DNA of 64,000 nt, taken from contig CANFEB010000002.1 of the NCBI GenBank assembly GCA_947445775.1, positions 82,175 to 146,174 on the forward strand, read 5' to 3'. Positions within the stretch are counted from its first letter, which is position 1. Each line of letters opens with the position of its first letter. The notes below the pieces were generated by a model, which was given only the letters and a program-made list of their open reading frames with translations, was not told the origin of the DNA and searched no databases. Positions 7,827 to 18,755 of the stretch are shown one piece after another. A program made the position numbers and the translations under genes. The stretch comes from Oligoflexales bacterium (GTDB lineage: Bacteria > Bdellovibrionota_B > Oligoflexia > Oligoflexales > RGVZ01).

Positions 7827-9744
7827 TTGAGCTGTCCTCTGCTTCGCGAACGGTCTGGGCCGCGGCTGCGGCTGCAGCGACGGGAGTGCGTTGTTTTTTC
7901 AGGCGCCAATATTGATTCAGAATTTTTCCGGCTATCGGTGCTGCTGAGGCGCCGCCTCCACCAATGCTGTCGTTTTCGCTGACCACAGCCACGACGATTT
8001 CCGGGTCTTCAACTGGGGCAAAAGCGGCAAACATGGCGTGTTCTTTCCACTTCATGCTGACGTCGCGCTGGTTGTGATTTTTTTTGAGGCTGACAACTTG
8101 CACGGATCCTGTTTTACCGGCAATGCGCACACCCTCAACCCGGGCCCGTTTGCCGGTGCCCTGTTCGTCCATCACCACGGATTCGAGCCCCTCGCGCACG
8201 GCGGCATAGGTCGCAGGGGATATGTAGGGGACGGTGCGAATCAACTGTGGCGATTCCTCGAGGATCAATTTACCAACGTGGCTGACCACCTTGTTGACGA
8301 TTTGCGGCTTCCAGATACTTCCGCCGTTGGCAATCGTGGCATACAAGGAAGCCAGTTGGATAGGGGTGACCAAGTTGTAGCCCTGTCCGATGGCAATGGG
8401 CGGCGTTTCTCCGGGGGCCCAGGGCAACCGGTGCGTTAGTTTTTTCCAAGCGGTGGTAGGGACCAATCCCGGCCGCTCCATATTGAGGGGCAGTCCGAGT
8501 CGCTGGCCAAGCCCAAGGGCTCGTGCGTATTTAGCGATGCGATCCACTCCGAGTTCAACGCCAACGCGGTAGAAGTACACGTCGCAGGACCTCATCAAGG
8601 CTTCGCGCATGTTGACTTGACCGTGACCTTCGCGGATGTGGCAATGAAAGACTTGATTTCCAGTGGTGAAGTGTCCAGGACAAAAAAACCGCGATTGGGG
8701 ATCCACAACTTTTTCTTCAAGGGCAGCCAAGGCAACGACGGCCTTGTAAGTTGATCCGGGCGGGAATTCACCGCCGGTAGTTTTGTCTAGAAACGGGTGG
8801 TAGGGATCGCTCAGCAATGCGCGCCATTCCTCGCCACTCAGGCCAACCTGGTAAATGGAGGGATCGAATCCTGGTTCGCTGACGATGGAAAGTATCTGGC
8901 CGTTTTTTGGATTCATGACGACCACGGCGCCGTATTTTCCACGGAAGGCATCGACCGTGGTTTTTTGAAGTTCGGCATCGATCGTCAGAATGATGTCATC
9001 ACCCGGTATAGCCGCAACTTCCGGCAGGTTCCACCGGTCGCGATCAAACAGGTGGGATTGGCGGCCGAAGGCATCGACCTGGATCATGCGGTACCCGCGC
9101 TTACCGCGCAGGTGTGGTTCCCACCGGGCCTCGATGCCTTGTTTGCCGATCAAATCCCCCATCATGTAGGGGTTTTCATTGTTGTGGCGATTAAGTTCTT
9201 CGAGTTTGGATTTGTTGATTTCGCCAAGGTAGCCCAATAAATGTGCAGGCGTGTCAGGCTGATAATCGCGACGCGGGGCAACACTGATGTCGATACCAGG
9301 CAGGAAAACCCTGTTGGATTGTACGGTCGAGACTTCGTGGATGGAAAGATTGCGTTTCAAGTTGATGGGCAGGAATTTTGGTTGGCCGGCAGAAAGTTGC
9401 AGGCGTTTTTCAAATGTCGCAATCGGAACATGCAAAAGGCGAGATAGGACTTTGAAGGTTGTTTCCTTGTCCTTTACGTATTGGGGAATATACGCCAGGT
9501 CGAAAAACGGCCGGTTGCCGAGCAGCACCTGGCCATAGCGGTCCAAGATAATTCCGCGGGGGGAAGGAATCTCGATTTTACGGATCCTATTGTTCTCGGA
9601 GATGCGCCGGTAATATTCTCCGCGATAAACCTGCACGAACCACAGCCGCAAAATTAGGATGGAGGTCATTCCAACCAGAACGACGGATGCCCAAAAAAAG
9701 CGGTTTTCGACGACAACCGATTCGCGGCGAAAGATTTTTTTCAT
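7792..9744 (-). CDS. mrdA: penicillin-binding protein 2, elongasome transpeptidase
   Basis: A 650-residue class B PBP that cross-links peptidoglycan during elongation. It has one N-terminal membrane helix (about 16-37), a dimerisation domain with SPRGIILDRYG, then the transpeptidase domain. The catalytic motifs are SxxK at Ser331-Lys334 (PPGSTYKAV), SCD at 386-388 in place of SxN as usual for PBP2, and KTG at 544-546. The C-terminus has an Ala run (VAAAAAAA) and an acidic disordered tail, which is atypical. Its ATG overlaps the mreD stop (ATGA, 9741-9744). Confidence 0.96.
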   Translation of the reverse strand: MKKIFRRESVVVENRFFWASVVLVGMTSILILRLWFVQVYRGEYYRRISENNRIRKIEIPSPRGIILDRYGQVLLGNRPFFDLAYIPQYVKDKETTFKVLSRLLHVPIATFEKRLQLSAGQPKFLPINLKRNLSIHEVSTVQSNRVFLPGIDISVAPRRDYQPDTPAHLLGYLGEINKSKLEELNRHNNENPYMMGDLIGKQGIEARWEPHLRGKRGYRMIQVDAFGRQSHLFDRDRWNLPEVAAIPGDDIILTIDAELQKTTVDAFRGKYGAVVVMNPKNGQILSIVSEPGFDPSIYQVGLSGEEWRALLSDPYHPFLDKTTGGEFPPGSTYKAVVALAALEEKVVDPQSRFFCPGHFTTGNQVFHCHIREGHGQVNMREALMRSCDVYFYRVGVELGVDRIAKYARALGLGQRLGLPLNMERPGLVPTTAWKKLTHRLPWAPGETPPIAIGQGYNLVTPIQLASLYATIANGGSIWKPQIVNKVVSHVGKLILEESPQLIRTVPYISPATYAAVREGLESVVMDEQGTGKRARVEGVRIAGKTGSVQVVSLKKNHNQRDVSMKWKEHAMFAAFAPVEDPEIVVAVVSENDSIGGGGASAAPIAGKILNQYWRLKKQRTPVAAAAAAAQTVREAEDSSNAEDPEDKQRL

Positions 9745-10310
9745 CCCACCTGATCCTCAGGGGGAAGGCTGTGGTTGGTCGTGCGGGCAAAGAATACACC
9801 GATTGCTGTTGCGATCGCTGTTCGCAAGATCTGGGAGAGTGCATAGCGCCAATCGAGACGACCTGGATCCTGAGTCACGGCGATCACAAGGGTTTCAATG
9901 GCAATGACCCATGCCATGCATGAAATCAGGGTTACGGTCCACGGACCGATGTGACGCCACGATAAAGTATAGCGGATAAAATTCAAGGTCACGGCGGCGC
10001 TCCAATAAGCTGACATGTACATGCCGGCCGGCGCTGTTGACCTAGTTTCTTGGAGCAATCCGGCGATAATGGCTAGAGGCAGCGACTTGTGCAGCGGAGC
10101 AAAGATAAAAAAAACAAATAGCCACGGAGTCAGGATGTCGATCCGCAGGGCACCAAGGGTTTGGTGGGGAATTATGGTGTGTTCAATCGCTGCCAACATG
10201 CACAGATGCAATAAATCCAGCAGGAAACTTCCGGAATCCGGGCGTGGCCACAAGGCGCCCGCAAGTTTTTGCAGGGCTGACTGGTCGGAGGTCTCTAATA
10301 CTCTTTCCAT
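9741..10310 (-). CDS. mreD: rod-shape-determining membrane protein
   Basis: A 189-residue protein with about five hydrophobic segments, located exactly between mreC and mrdA. MreD sequences diverge strongly, so the call rests on size, topology and gene order. It has an unusually long soluble start (about 30 residues before the first helix). It probably bridges MreC and the PBP2-RodA complex in the inner membrane. It is coupled to mrdA by a 4-base overlap and starts 12 bases after mreC. Confidence 0.88.
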   Translation of the reverse strand: MERVLETSDQSALQKLAGALWPRPDSGSFLLDLLHLCMLAAIEHTIIPHQTLGALRIDILTPWLFVFFIFAPLHKSLPLAIIAGLLQETRSTAPAGMYMSAYWSAAVTLNFIRYTLSWRHIGPWTVTLISCMAWVIAIETLVIAVTQDPGRLDWRYALSQILRTAIATAIGVFFARTTNHSLPPEDQVG

Positions 10311-10322
10311 ATGGGCCCCCCC

Positions 10323-11210
10323 TTATCCGTTTCCGCTTTTTAGCGTGCGTTCAAGCCAGTCCGGTCCGGCAGTCTCCACGATCTTTTCCAGTTCGGGATC
10401 CAATTGATGCAACACCATGACTTCTTCGATGCGACGATAATCCACCCACGGTTCAACCGTGATGATTTGTGAAACGTTGTCCGACTCGTATGTGATCCGC
10501 ATCACCCGGCCGACAGGCAATCCCTTGGGAAAGCCGCCAACGATGCCAGACGTGATGATGGTGTCGCCGATGCGGATTTCGGCGCCTTTTTGGAGGTTAA
10601 GCCGGCAGAGGTCGCTGGTGAAACCATTGAGCACGCCTCGCACCCGTGTTCGTTGTAGGAGGACGTCCAGGTTGAAGTCAAAGTCGACCATGAGTTGGAC
10701 ATCCGACTCCTTAAGGCCCGTCCTGATGACGCGCCCGATGATTCCATTGGGTGCGATGACCGGCATTCCGGCTTTTACGCCGTCAAGGCTCCCCCGGCTG
10801 ATTCTGAGGGCTTTGAACAAGTTGTTGACTCGGGTACCGATAACCTCTGCCACCAGCATTTTTTCCGGCTGCAGTTCGGACAATCCCAAGAGTTGACGTA
10901 ACCGCGTTGTCTGGCGGACCTGTTCCTCATAATCCATGAGTTTGGTTTGCAGGATCGCAATTTTTGCTTGGAGTTTTTGATTCTCTTGAGCTGCGCCTGA
11001 CAGGGCAATATAGGACTGCCAGATATCGGAAAGGTTGGTGACGAATCCATGCCAGATCGAAATCGCTGGATGGATGACTTCCTGGCCGACAAGGGCGTTC
11101 ACCCGGTCGCCGCGCCATGGCTTCATAGAAGAAGACATGAAAAAAAACGGGGCCAGAACAGCGCTGGCGATCAAGGCTACTTTTTGAAGGTGGCTTTGAC
11201 GTGTCGTCAT
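10323..11210 (-). CDS. mreC: rod-shape-determining periplasmic scaffold protein
   Basis: A 295-residue bitopic protein with an N-terminal membrane helix (about 9-28), a coiled coil at about 70-100 (QENQKLQAKIAILQTKL) and the tandem beta-barrel domain. The barrel carries typical MreC sequences such as VIAPNGIIGRVI, VRGVLNGF and GDTIITSGIVGGFPKGLPVG. MreC links MreB filaments to PBP2 and activates it. It is 53 bases downstream of mreB on the same strand. Confidence 0.95.
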   Translation of the reverse strand: MTTRQSHLQKVALIASAVLAPFFFMSSSMKPWRGDRVNALVGQEVIHPAISIWHGFVTNLSDIWQSYIALSGAAQENQKLQAKIAILQTKLMDYEEQVRQTTRLRQLLGLSELQPEKMLVAEVIGTRVNNLFKALRISRGSLDGVKAGMPVIAPNGIIGRVIRTGLKESDVQLMVDFDFNLDVLLQRTRVRGVLNGFTSDLCRLNLQKGAEIRIGDTIITSGIVGGFPKGLPVGRVMRITYESDNVSQIITVEPWVDYRRIEEVMVLHQLDPELEKIVETAGPDWLERTLKSGNG

Positions 11211-11263
11211 GGCTGAACTGCCCCTAATTTAAACATCCACTAATATTCAGTGATCGGAAAACC

Positions 11264-12467
<1,204 letters not shown>

Positions 12468-14105
12468 ATGCTGCGCTGGAAGAATACGGGACTCAAGCAT
12501 ATCGACGCTGCGAGCGGAAAAAAAATTCTGAGGAATTCGGGCGCTTATACCACACTCCTGGTGGCAGTCATCGCTATGAGCTTTTTCGGGGTTTGTGACC
12601 CGAATGGCGGTATGCGGGCACCGGCTGGATCTGCTGCAAAAGTAGGCAGCGATGCGATTTCGGGCAACGACTTCCGTCGCGCTTATCAGGATTCTTATCA
12701 ACGCCTCCAGTCACAGTTTAAGGACGGGTTTGACCCGGCCACCTTCCGCCTCGCCCATGGGGTGCTGCGGCAGTTGATCGACGAGAGAATTTTATTTGCT
12801 GAGGCCGTTAAAGTGGGGATGCAGGTCAGTGACGACGAAATTGCCCGGCTTTTGACCGATGCTCAGGCCTTCAAAGACGAAAAGGGAGCTTTTTCAAGTG
12901 AGGCATTCAAAAATTACCTCCGGTCCAAACGTTATAGCGAGGCTTCTTTCCAAGACGAAATTCGTCGTTCGTTGACCGTTCAACGGTTTCGCGATCTGGT
13001 GTCTCGCTCCAATTTCGCTAGCGAAGCTGCTGCCGTGCAGGAATATGCCCTTACGGAGACCAAGCTCGATGTCGAATTCCTGAAGTTTTCAGCGACGGAT
13101 GTCAAGGTCAGCGTCACCGAGGCTGACGTGGCAAAATTTGCCACATCTGACGACGGCAAAAAGAAAATCAAAGAATATTTTGACGGGCACACGTCGGAGT
13201 TCAATTCCGAAGCCCAGGTTCGTGCTCGCCACATCCTCGTCGGCTTTGAGGGGACTAGAAGTGCATCGGCCGATGCGGCCAAACGCAAAAAAGAAACGGC
13301 TCGCCAGCGTGCGGCTGAGGTCCTGGCCAAGGTTCGTGCCGCCGGGGCTGATTTCGCCAAGATTGCCCGGGAATTTACCGATGAGGCCGCCGGCAAGGGC
13401 AAGGGTGGGGATTTGGGTTTTTTCTCTCGCGAAATGATGGTCAAGGAATTCGCTGATGCAGCCTTTTTGCTGCGATCGGGACAAATCAGCGAGATTGTGG
13501 AATCGCCTTTTGGCTTTCACGTGATCAAGGCCGAGGAATTGAAGGCTGCCCGTCATGAGGCACTGGAAGAGGCGTCACCTGGCATTGCCCGCAAACTTCT
13601 GGCCGAGGAATCCCGCCCGGCCCTCGTCAAGGCCCAGGTAGACCGGCTGGCCGCTGCCACCGCCAAGGGTGGTAATGACCTGGAGCAGATCCGCAAGGAA
13701 TTTGGCATGACATGGAAGGCCACCGGAGAGTTCGGGCAGACGGCCAAGGTCGTTCCTGAAATTGGCAGTGAAAACAGTGTGTTGGCCGCTGTATTTGCCC
13801 TGTCAACGCCGGGACAGACGGCCCAGAAATTGCTGGAAAGCCGCGGTGCCCATTTTGTTTTACGTCTGAAGAAAAAAACAGCCCCCGATATGGCCAAGTT
13901 GACCCCTGCAAAGAAGGCTGAATTGCACCGCAGCGAATCAGGGGCATTCGGAAATGCATACCTGACTTCTATGGAGAAAAGCCTCCGCGAAGATTTGCAG
14001 AAACGTGGCAGGATCTGGGAAAATCCAGATTACTTGCAGGTGGACAGCCGCAAGGAAGTCGCTGATATCGGCGGCGATGGCATGCCTGTGGATGCAGGCG
14101 GCTGA
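12468..14105 (+). CDS. PpiD/SurA-like membrane-anchored peptidyl-prolyl isomerase
   Basis: A 545-residue periplasmic foldase. An N-terminal membrane anchor (about 27-43, YTTLLVAVIAMSFFGV) is followed by a SurA/PpiD-type chaperone region and then a parvulin domain at about 260-360. The parvulin landmarks are ARHILVGF, FAKIAREFTDE, GGDLGFFSREMMVKEF and SPFGFHVIK. The C-terminal 180 residues resemble the second chaperone lobe of PpiD. The anchor and order of domains favour PpiD over SurA. It probably assists outer-membrane protein folding at the inner membrane. AAGGA upstream supports ATG 12468. Confidence 0.88.
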   Translation: MLRWKNTGLKHIDAASGKKILRNSGAYTTLLVAVIAMSFFGVCDPNGGMRAPAGSAAKVGSDAISGNDFRRAYQDSYQRLQSQFKDGFDPATFRLAHGVLRQLIDERILFAEAVKVGMQVSDDEIARLLTDAQAFKDEKGAFSSEAFKNYLRSKRYSEASFQDEIRRSLTVQRFRDLVSRSNFASEAAAVQEYALTETKLDVEFLKFSATDVKVSVTEADVAKFATSDDGKKKIKEYFDGHTSEFNSEAQVRARHILVGFEGTRSASADAAKRKKETARQRAAEVLAKVRAAGADFAKIAREFTDEAAGKGKGGDLGFFSREMMVKEFADAAFLLRSGQISEIVESPFGFHVIKAEELKAARHEALEEASPGIARKLLAEESRPALVKAQVDRLAAATAKGGNDLEQIRKEFGMTWKATGEFGQTAKVVPEIGSENSVLAAVFALSTPGQTAQKLLESRGAHFVLRLKKKTAPDMAKLTPAKKAELHRSESGAFGNAYLTSMEKSLREDLQKRGRIWENPDYLQVDSRKEVADIGGDGMPVDAGG

Positions 14106-14114
14106 GGAACAGCA

Positions 14115-15047
14115 GTGGTTGACCGCCCATTGAAATCTACTGTGCTGTCTACTGTGAACTTGCTAGTGGTTCGCAAGACCACAAACCTCGAGTGGCATGG
14201 GGGAGTCATCCGGCGGGAAGTTGCCGCCGGACGCATGCCAGCAGAGGATTTGGCCAGGTTGCAGCGGGCCCACGATGAGCATTATCAGACCCTCGATGGG
14301 CTTCGTGCCAGACTTCTGAGCCAGCAAATCGCTTTTGTCGAGATCACGCGGGAGTGCGATTGGCCACGATCCCAGAAATTCGATGCTGTGGTTACCGTTG
14401 GTGGCGATGGCACCTTGTTGGCTGCCAGTCACAGCGTATTAGATGACACTTTGACCGTTGGAGTGCGCTCTTCGCGCTCAAGCGTTGGCCATCTGTGCGC
14501 CTACGACGGCGCTAGTCTGGACCTCTTGGTAGAAGATTTGAAGGGGCGCCGCTGCCGGACCAAGCGGGTCACGCGCATCAAGGCTATGATCCGGCGTGCC
14601 GGATCAACGGAAACCCTGGAAACCGAACCAGTGCTGAATGATTTTCTCTATTGCAATCTGAATCCAGCGGCGACCACTCGCTACTTGTTGCGGATCAACG
14701 ACCACGTTGAAGAGCAAAAATCGTCGGGCATCTGGGTGGCGACGGCCGTAGGCAGTTCGGCGGCCATCGCCGGGGCCGGGGGGCAAACGGTGCCCTGGAG
14801 CGACCGCAGGATTCAATTTCGCGTCCGCGAGGTTTTTTCCGGTGGTCGTATGAAGCCTGACGTCACCAGCGGTTTTTTTGACCCCACAAAAGACACGACG
14901 GAAATTGAAAACCGCAGCGAACGGGCGTTTCTGGCCCTCGATGGCCAGCATGGGGAAGTCCCTTTGAATCTTGGAGATACTGTTCGTTTTTGTGCGGCCC
15001 CTGAATTGGTTTTGGCGGTTGCAGAGGCAGCCGCGCCCGCTAACTGA
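14115..15047 (+). CDS. NAD kinase family protein
   Basis: A 310-residue homologue of ATP-NAD kinases, which make NADP. The key motifs are GGDGT at 96-100 (VVTVGGDGTLLAAS), GHLCAYD, LNDFLY (Asn-Asp where most have Asn-Glu) and SSGIWVATAVGSSAA, matching the region that binds NAD. The arrangement resembles the NADK2-like branch more than the classical bacterial NadK. GTG 14115 follows the foldase stop by 9 bases with a weak Shine-Dalgarno. Other members of the superfamily (diacylglycerol or sphingosine kinases) are less likely because of the GHLCAYD motif. Confidence 0.78.
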   Translation: MVDRPLKSTVLSTVNLLVVRKTTNLEWHGGVIRREVAAGRMPAEDLARLQRAHDEHYQTLDGLRARLLSQQIAFVEITRECDWPRSQKFDAVVTVGGDGTLLAASHSVLDDTLTVGVRSSRSSVGHLCAYDGASLDLLVEDLKGRRCRTKRVTRIKAMIRRAGSTETLETEPVLNDFLYCNLNPAATTRYLLRINDHVEEQKSSGIWVATAVGSSAAIAGAGGQTVPWSDRRIQFRVREVFSGGRMKPDVTSGFFDPTKDTTEIENRSERAFLALDGQHGEVPLNLGDTVRFCAAPELVLAVAEAAAPAN

Positions 15048-15166
15048 GGAATCTTCATGCCCGTTGCCTCAGGCCCTTGAATTAAATCTTTCCAAACTTC
15101 TGCCGAAGCCTCCTTCAGTGAGACTGCCGTGCGTCACGGTGCTGACCCAACTGGAGGAAAATTTAC

Positions 15167-15910
15167 ATGCGTTATTTTGCCATGGTCATCTTGTCTGGCG
15201 TTTTGGCCCAAGCAGCTCAAACCGCCCAGGCTGGGGAAATCAATCGCCGCCTCATCACCGAAATTGATCCGGTTGCCCCGTCCTCGGCCAGTTACGAACA
15301 ACTGGCCAGCGGGATCACCACCAGCAAGTTTGGGGCGTCGGTGGATTTCAACGTTGGTGAAAGGTTTTCTATGGGGCCGGAATTTTGGAGCGGGACGTTT
15401 CTGGCAAAAGGTGATGCCTCAGAAAATTCAGATTTTCGCCGGGAAGACATGTTTCCTGGAGAACGCCACAAGTTGGATGCAATTCGCTTGCGTTGGAACG
15501 TCAGTTTTTGGGAGGTTCCGGAGTCGATGCGGGGCTGGTACACGCGTCTGAGCTATGACTTCATTAAAGTTAATTCCAGGGCGAATCGTTATACGGAAAG
15601 CCTGGATTCGGCCAATGCTCTGCCGGTTGATTTTTCGGGTGAGGTCCCATCGGATGAGACTGATTTGATCACCGACATGCGCCACGGAATGTCTTTGGGA
15701 GTTGGCAACCGTTGGCTGGTGAGCCGGCAAAATGTTTCGCTGTCAATTGGCGCCGGAATTTCGCGCTATTTCCGCCGCAGCGTGACGGTCGACAGCAAGG
15801 ATTCTCAGGCCGTCGCGGACTATGAGGACATGATCAATACGTTGCCTGACACGCGCCTTGCTCTGCGTCCGATCCCGGAACTCAGTTTGGGAGTTGGCTA
15901 CGCGTTTTAA
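15167..15910 (+). CDS. small outer-membrane beta-barrel protein
   Basis: A 247-residue protein with a signal peptide ending near residue 22 (AAQTAQA, then GEI). The remainder shows alternating hydrophobic and polar strands and ends in LSLGVGYAF, the C-terminal aromatic signature recognised by the BAM complex. GGAGGAAA sits 9 bases before ATG 15167. The 119-base gap upstream suggests its own promoter, though none is clear by eye. It is convergent with tldE. The function is unknown; an 8-10 strand OmpA- or OmpW-sized barrel is likely. Confidence 0.7.
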   Translation: MRYFAMVILSGVLAQAAQTAQAGEINRRLITEIDPVAPSSASYEQLASGITTSKFGASVDFNVGERFSMGPEFWSGTFLAKGDASENSDFRREDMFPGERHKLDAIRLRWNVSFWEVPESMRGWYTRLSYDFIKVNSRANRYTESLDSANALPVDFSGEVPSDETDLITDMRHGMSLGVGNRWLVSRQNVSLSIGAGISRYFRRSVTVDSKDSQAVADYEDMINTLPDTRLALRPIPELSLGVGYAF

Positions 15911-15943
15911 AGTGATTTCTTTTAGTTTTACATTTGCGTCTCG

Positions 15944-17317
15944 TCACCCGCCCGTGACGGAAATGGCGTCCACAAGCAGCCAAGGCGACGAGAATCCGCC
16001 GCCGACGGCTTCAGTTTCCAGGGACGCGGCTTCGATTTTTTTTGCGAATTCGAAAAAATTACCTGCGATCATGGTTTCAGTCACTGCCCCCGAGTCCTTG
16101 CCGTCGACATAGAGCCGACTGGATTTCGCCACACCGCTGAAGTCTCCCTTGATGGCATCGGTGTTGCCGGAAAATCGGTCGACGAGGAGGATCTCGCGCC
16201 GCGAGCGCAGCAAATCTGCCAGCAAAGCGCCCCCTGGTGCCAAAGACATTCCAAATGGCCCGCCCGACATGTGATTGGAAGTGGTTTGGAGGCGCTTCGC
16301 CGAATAACAGTCGTGAAGGTGCATGCACAGCTTGCCGCTTTCGAAAATTACCTGACCCCGGGTCGGCAGGCCGTCACCGTCAAAGGTTGTAACCCCGGCA
16401 AAAGCAGGATTATGGGGCTGGTCACGCAAAGAGATCACCGGACTTACCACAACGTTGCCAATGTCATTTTCCCAGCGGCTCTTACCATCCATCACGGATG
16501 AGCCCGATGCATGATAAAGCATGAATCCCGTGAGCAGTTCTTCGACAGCGCGCGGGCTGAAGACGACTAGGCCCTTGTAGGAATTCGCCTTGCGGGGATG
16601 CAGGTTGCCCGTCACTTTGGCAGCAAAATTTTCTGCAGTTGCCATCAGACGGGACTCCGAATCACTGGTTTTCCAGGAAAATCCTGAATCGTAGTCAAAA
16701 CCGGAAACGGCGTCGCCGTCGATACCCATACCGAAAAATGACCAGCCGAGCATCGTCTGCATTTCAGATTGTGCAACGCCGAGGGAATTATAAAGGGCGT
16801 GAAAACTGGTGGAGACACTCATCTCAAACTTGTCGATGGAGACTCGTTTATCTTGTGTCGCCCGAGCCAAAGCCGCTCCCATCAGTTCCTGGATCTCGGC
16901 CAGAGAGGTATCAGCCGTACCGTCATCAAACATGAAGTCGAGTTTTTTTGCTTTGGGCGCCGAGGTCCCATTCGGCATGTTCAGGGCAGGGTCCGCGATG
17001 GAAAACGAAGCCAGGGCTAGGGCGTCTTCGACACCTTTATAAATTGACTCAGCCCGGATAATATTTGTCGAGGCGCTGCCCTTTTTCTGGTCCTTATGGA
17101 CGAGCAGGCCAATCTTCTGGTCTTCCAGGCTGTTGGCAAGGGAGACCTCTTTGTTTTCGACCACCAGGCGGCGCGTGATGCTGGCCGACGCCGCGACTTT
17201 AATCCGGTCGGCGCCTTTTTTCATGCCGTGATCTAAAATTTTGGCGGCAAGAGTTTCCATCTCGGCAGATGTTTTGCCCAAGGCTGCGGCAGTCTCGCCT
17301 GAATTGATGTTTTTCAT
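15944..17317 (-). CDS. tldE: TldE/PmbA-type metallopeptidase partner subunit
   Basis: TldD and TldE form a heterodimeric zinc protease that cleaves small unfolded peptides; in E. coli it matures microcin B17 and degrades CcdA. This 457-residue protein has the PmbA/TldE pattern: an N-terminal domain with SITRRLVVENKEVSL and a C-terminal domain with RGQVIFESGKLCMHLHDCYSA and SNHMSGGPFGMSLAPG. It lacks HExxxH, as expected for the non-catalytic subunit. The start overlaps the tldD stop by 4 bases (ATGA at 17314-17317). No RiPP precursor or modification gene is seen nearby. Confidence 0.93.
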   Translation of the reverse strand: MKNINSGETAAALGKTSAEMETLAAKILDHGMKKGADRIKVAASASITRRLVVENKEVSLANSLEDQKIGLLVHKDQKKGSASTNIIRAESIYKGVEDALALASFSIADPALNMPNGTSAPKAKKLDFMFDDGTADTSLAEIQELMGAALARATQDKRVSIDKFEMSVSTSFHALYNSLGVAQSEMQTMLGWSFFGMGIDGDAVSGFDYDSGFSWKTSDSESRLMATAENFAAKVTGNLHPRKANSYKGLVVFSPRAVEELLTGFMLYHASGSSVMDGKSRWENDIGNVVVSPVISLRDQPHNPAFAGVTTFDGDGLPTRGQVIFESGKLCMHLHDCYSAKRLQTTSNHMSGGPFGMSLAPGGALLADLLRSRREILLVDRFSGNTDAIKGDFSGVAKSSRLYVDGKDSGAVTETMIAGNFFEFAKKIEAASLETEAVGGGFSSPWLLVDAISVTGG

Positions 17318-18711
17318 CCCTGTCGTCCTCCAACATTCATTTTACAGCGGATATAAGGCCCGCCAGCGTCTACTTTTGCGGGCTGTCCCTTGCCGCAATA
17401 ACCCGTGCCCAAGTCCCAGCGAAATTCGCTGCTGACGGCATCGACCGTCTGCAGAACATCGAACGCAATGCCCGATAAAGTTGCTTCACGCAGAAGCTCT
17501 GTTTTTTTGCCGTTTTTTATTTGCCAGACATACCCTGTCCCGAACATGAATTCGCCGTTGCTGTCGGCCTGACCGCTGCCAGCCCCTTCCACCAGATAAC
17601 CATCGTCGATCCCGCTGATCATGTCGGCGAGTTTTGATGTTCCGGGTTGCAGGAAAGTATTACGCATGCGGATCAGAGGCTCGTCGTTGAAAAGCCAGGC
17701 TCGGGCATTACCCGTTGGCGCCACACCAAATTCAGCGGCCGATTCGCGGTTGTGCAGGTAGGAAACAAGGACGCCGTCTTTGATGATAGTCGTGGTTTCT
17801 GTTTCGACCCCTTCGTCATCAAAGGGCAAGTTGCCGACCGCGTAACCGGCGATGGTCTCGCAACCCGTGTCGGCCATGGTGACCAAATTGGAGGCGACGG
17901 TGGCTCCGATCTTGCCTTGGGCCACGGACCCAGACTTCACAAAGTCAGCCTCAACCGTATGGCCGATGGCCTCATGGCATAAAAGCCCCACAACGGCTGG
18001 TGCGAGGATGACGGTTTTTTTACCGCCCTCTGGATATTTAGCGGAAAGTAAATCAACGGCAGTGCGGGCGGTTTCTTCGACCACGTTGGCCAAGGATGGA
18101 TGATCATAAAGGCAAGTCCAACCACCTGAAACGCCAGCTCCGCGTGAACTTGTCGCGCGCTCGCCGTCTTTTTCGGCAATGGCCGACAAGGAGAATTCGG
18201 GCAGGGCCATCTTGGCACTGGCCGCGGCTCCATCAGAGGTCACGACGATTTTTTCTTCTAGGAGTTCGTTGTAGCGGCAGCGGGCCGTATGCAAGGATTG
18301 AGATGCCTTGGCCAGTTTTTGTTCATAATTGATTACCGCCCCCAATTTATCGGCGATGGGCATGGCCAATAGCTCATGAAATCCCGGTCCGATCCAGTCC
18401 ACCACGGAGAGTTTGCCCTTTTGTAAAATCAAGTCTTTTTTACCGCGCCCTGCGACGATGGCGCGGGCGTTGTTGCGGGCCTGTTCGATTGCGCGAATGA
18501 TGGACCCTTCGTCAACCCGTGCTGTGGCAGCAAATCCCCAAGCCCCGTCGATCAGCGCACGGACACCGACGCCCTCAACCACAGAGTGATTGGCAATATC
18601 CACGCGGCCGCGTTGCGCCATGAATGAATTCGATTGGCGCTTGTGGTAGCGCAGCTCGATGTAGCTGTGGCCGCCATGTTGCGCGACGAGTTTTTTAAGA
18701 AGTTCTTTCAT
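17314..18711 (-). CDS. tldD: TldD catalytic metallopeptidase subunit
   Basis: The 465-residue catalytic partner of TldE. The zinc motif HEAIGH is at 246-251 in LLCHEAIGHTVEADF, followed by downstream family motifs including EGVETETTTIIKDGVLVSYLHNR and MRNTFLQPG. AGGGGAA five bases before ATG 18711 supports the start. It lies 44 bases after the membrane HExxH gene on the same strand, so it may belong to a longer operon that begins with the FHA-GGDEF gene. Confidence 0.95.
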   Translation of the reverse strand: MKELLKKLVAQHGGHSYIELRYHKRQSNSFMAQRGRVDIANHSVVEGVGVRALIDGAWGFAATARVDEGSIIRAIEQARNNARAIVAGRGKKDLILQKGKLSVVDWIGPGFHELLAMPIADKLGAVINYEQKLAKASQSLHTARCRYNELLEEKIVVTSDGAAASAKMALPEFSLSAIAEKDGERATSSRGAGVSGGWTCLYDHPSLANVVEETARTAVDLLSAKYPEGGKKTVILAPAVVGLLCHEAIGHTVEADFVKSGSVAQGKIGATVASNLVTMADTGCETIAGYAVGNLPFDDEGVETETTTIIKDGVLVSYLHNRESAAEFGVAPTGNARAWLFNDEPLIRMRNTFLQPGTSKLADMISGIDDGYLVEGAGSGQADSNGEFMFGTGYVWQIKNGKKTELLREATLSGIAFDVLQTVDAVSSEFRWDLGTGYCGKGQPAKVDAGGPYIRCKMNVGGRQG

Positions 18712-18755
18712 GAGGTTCCCCTGTCACTGCTGGGATAGTGGGTGTCTGAGATTCA

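Noticed and set aside
15944..18711. RiPP (microcin-like) cluster around tldDE
   Set aside because: No small precursor gene, YcaO cyclodehydratase or dehydrogenase is seen within several kb. TldDE also occurs as a general protease.
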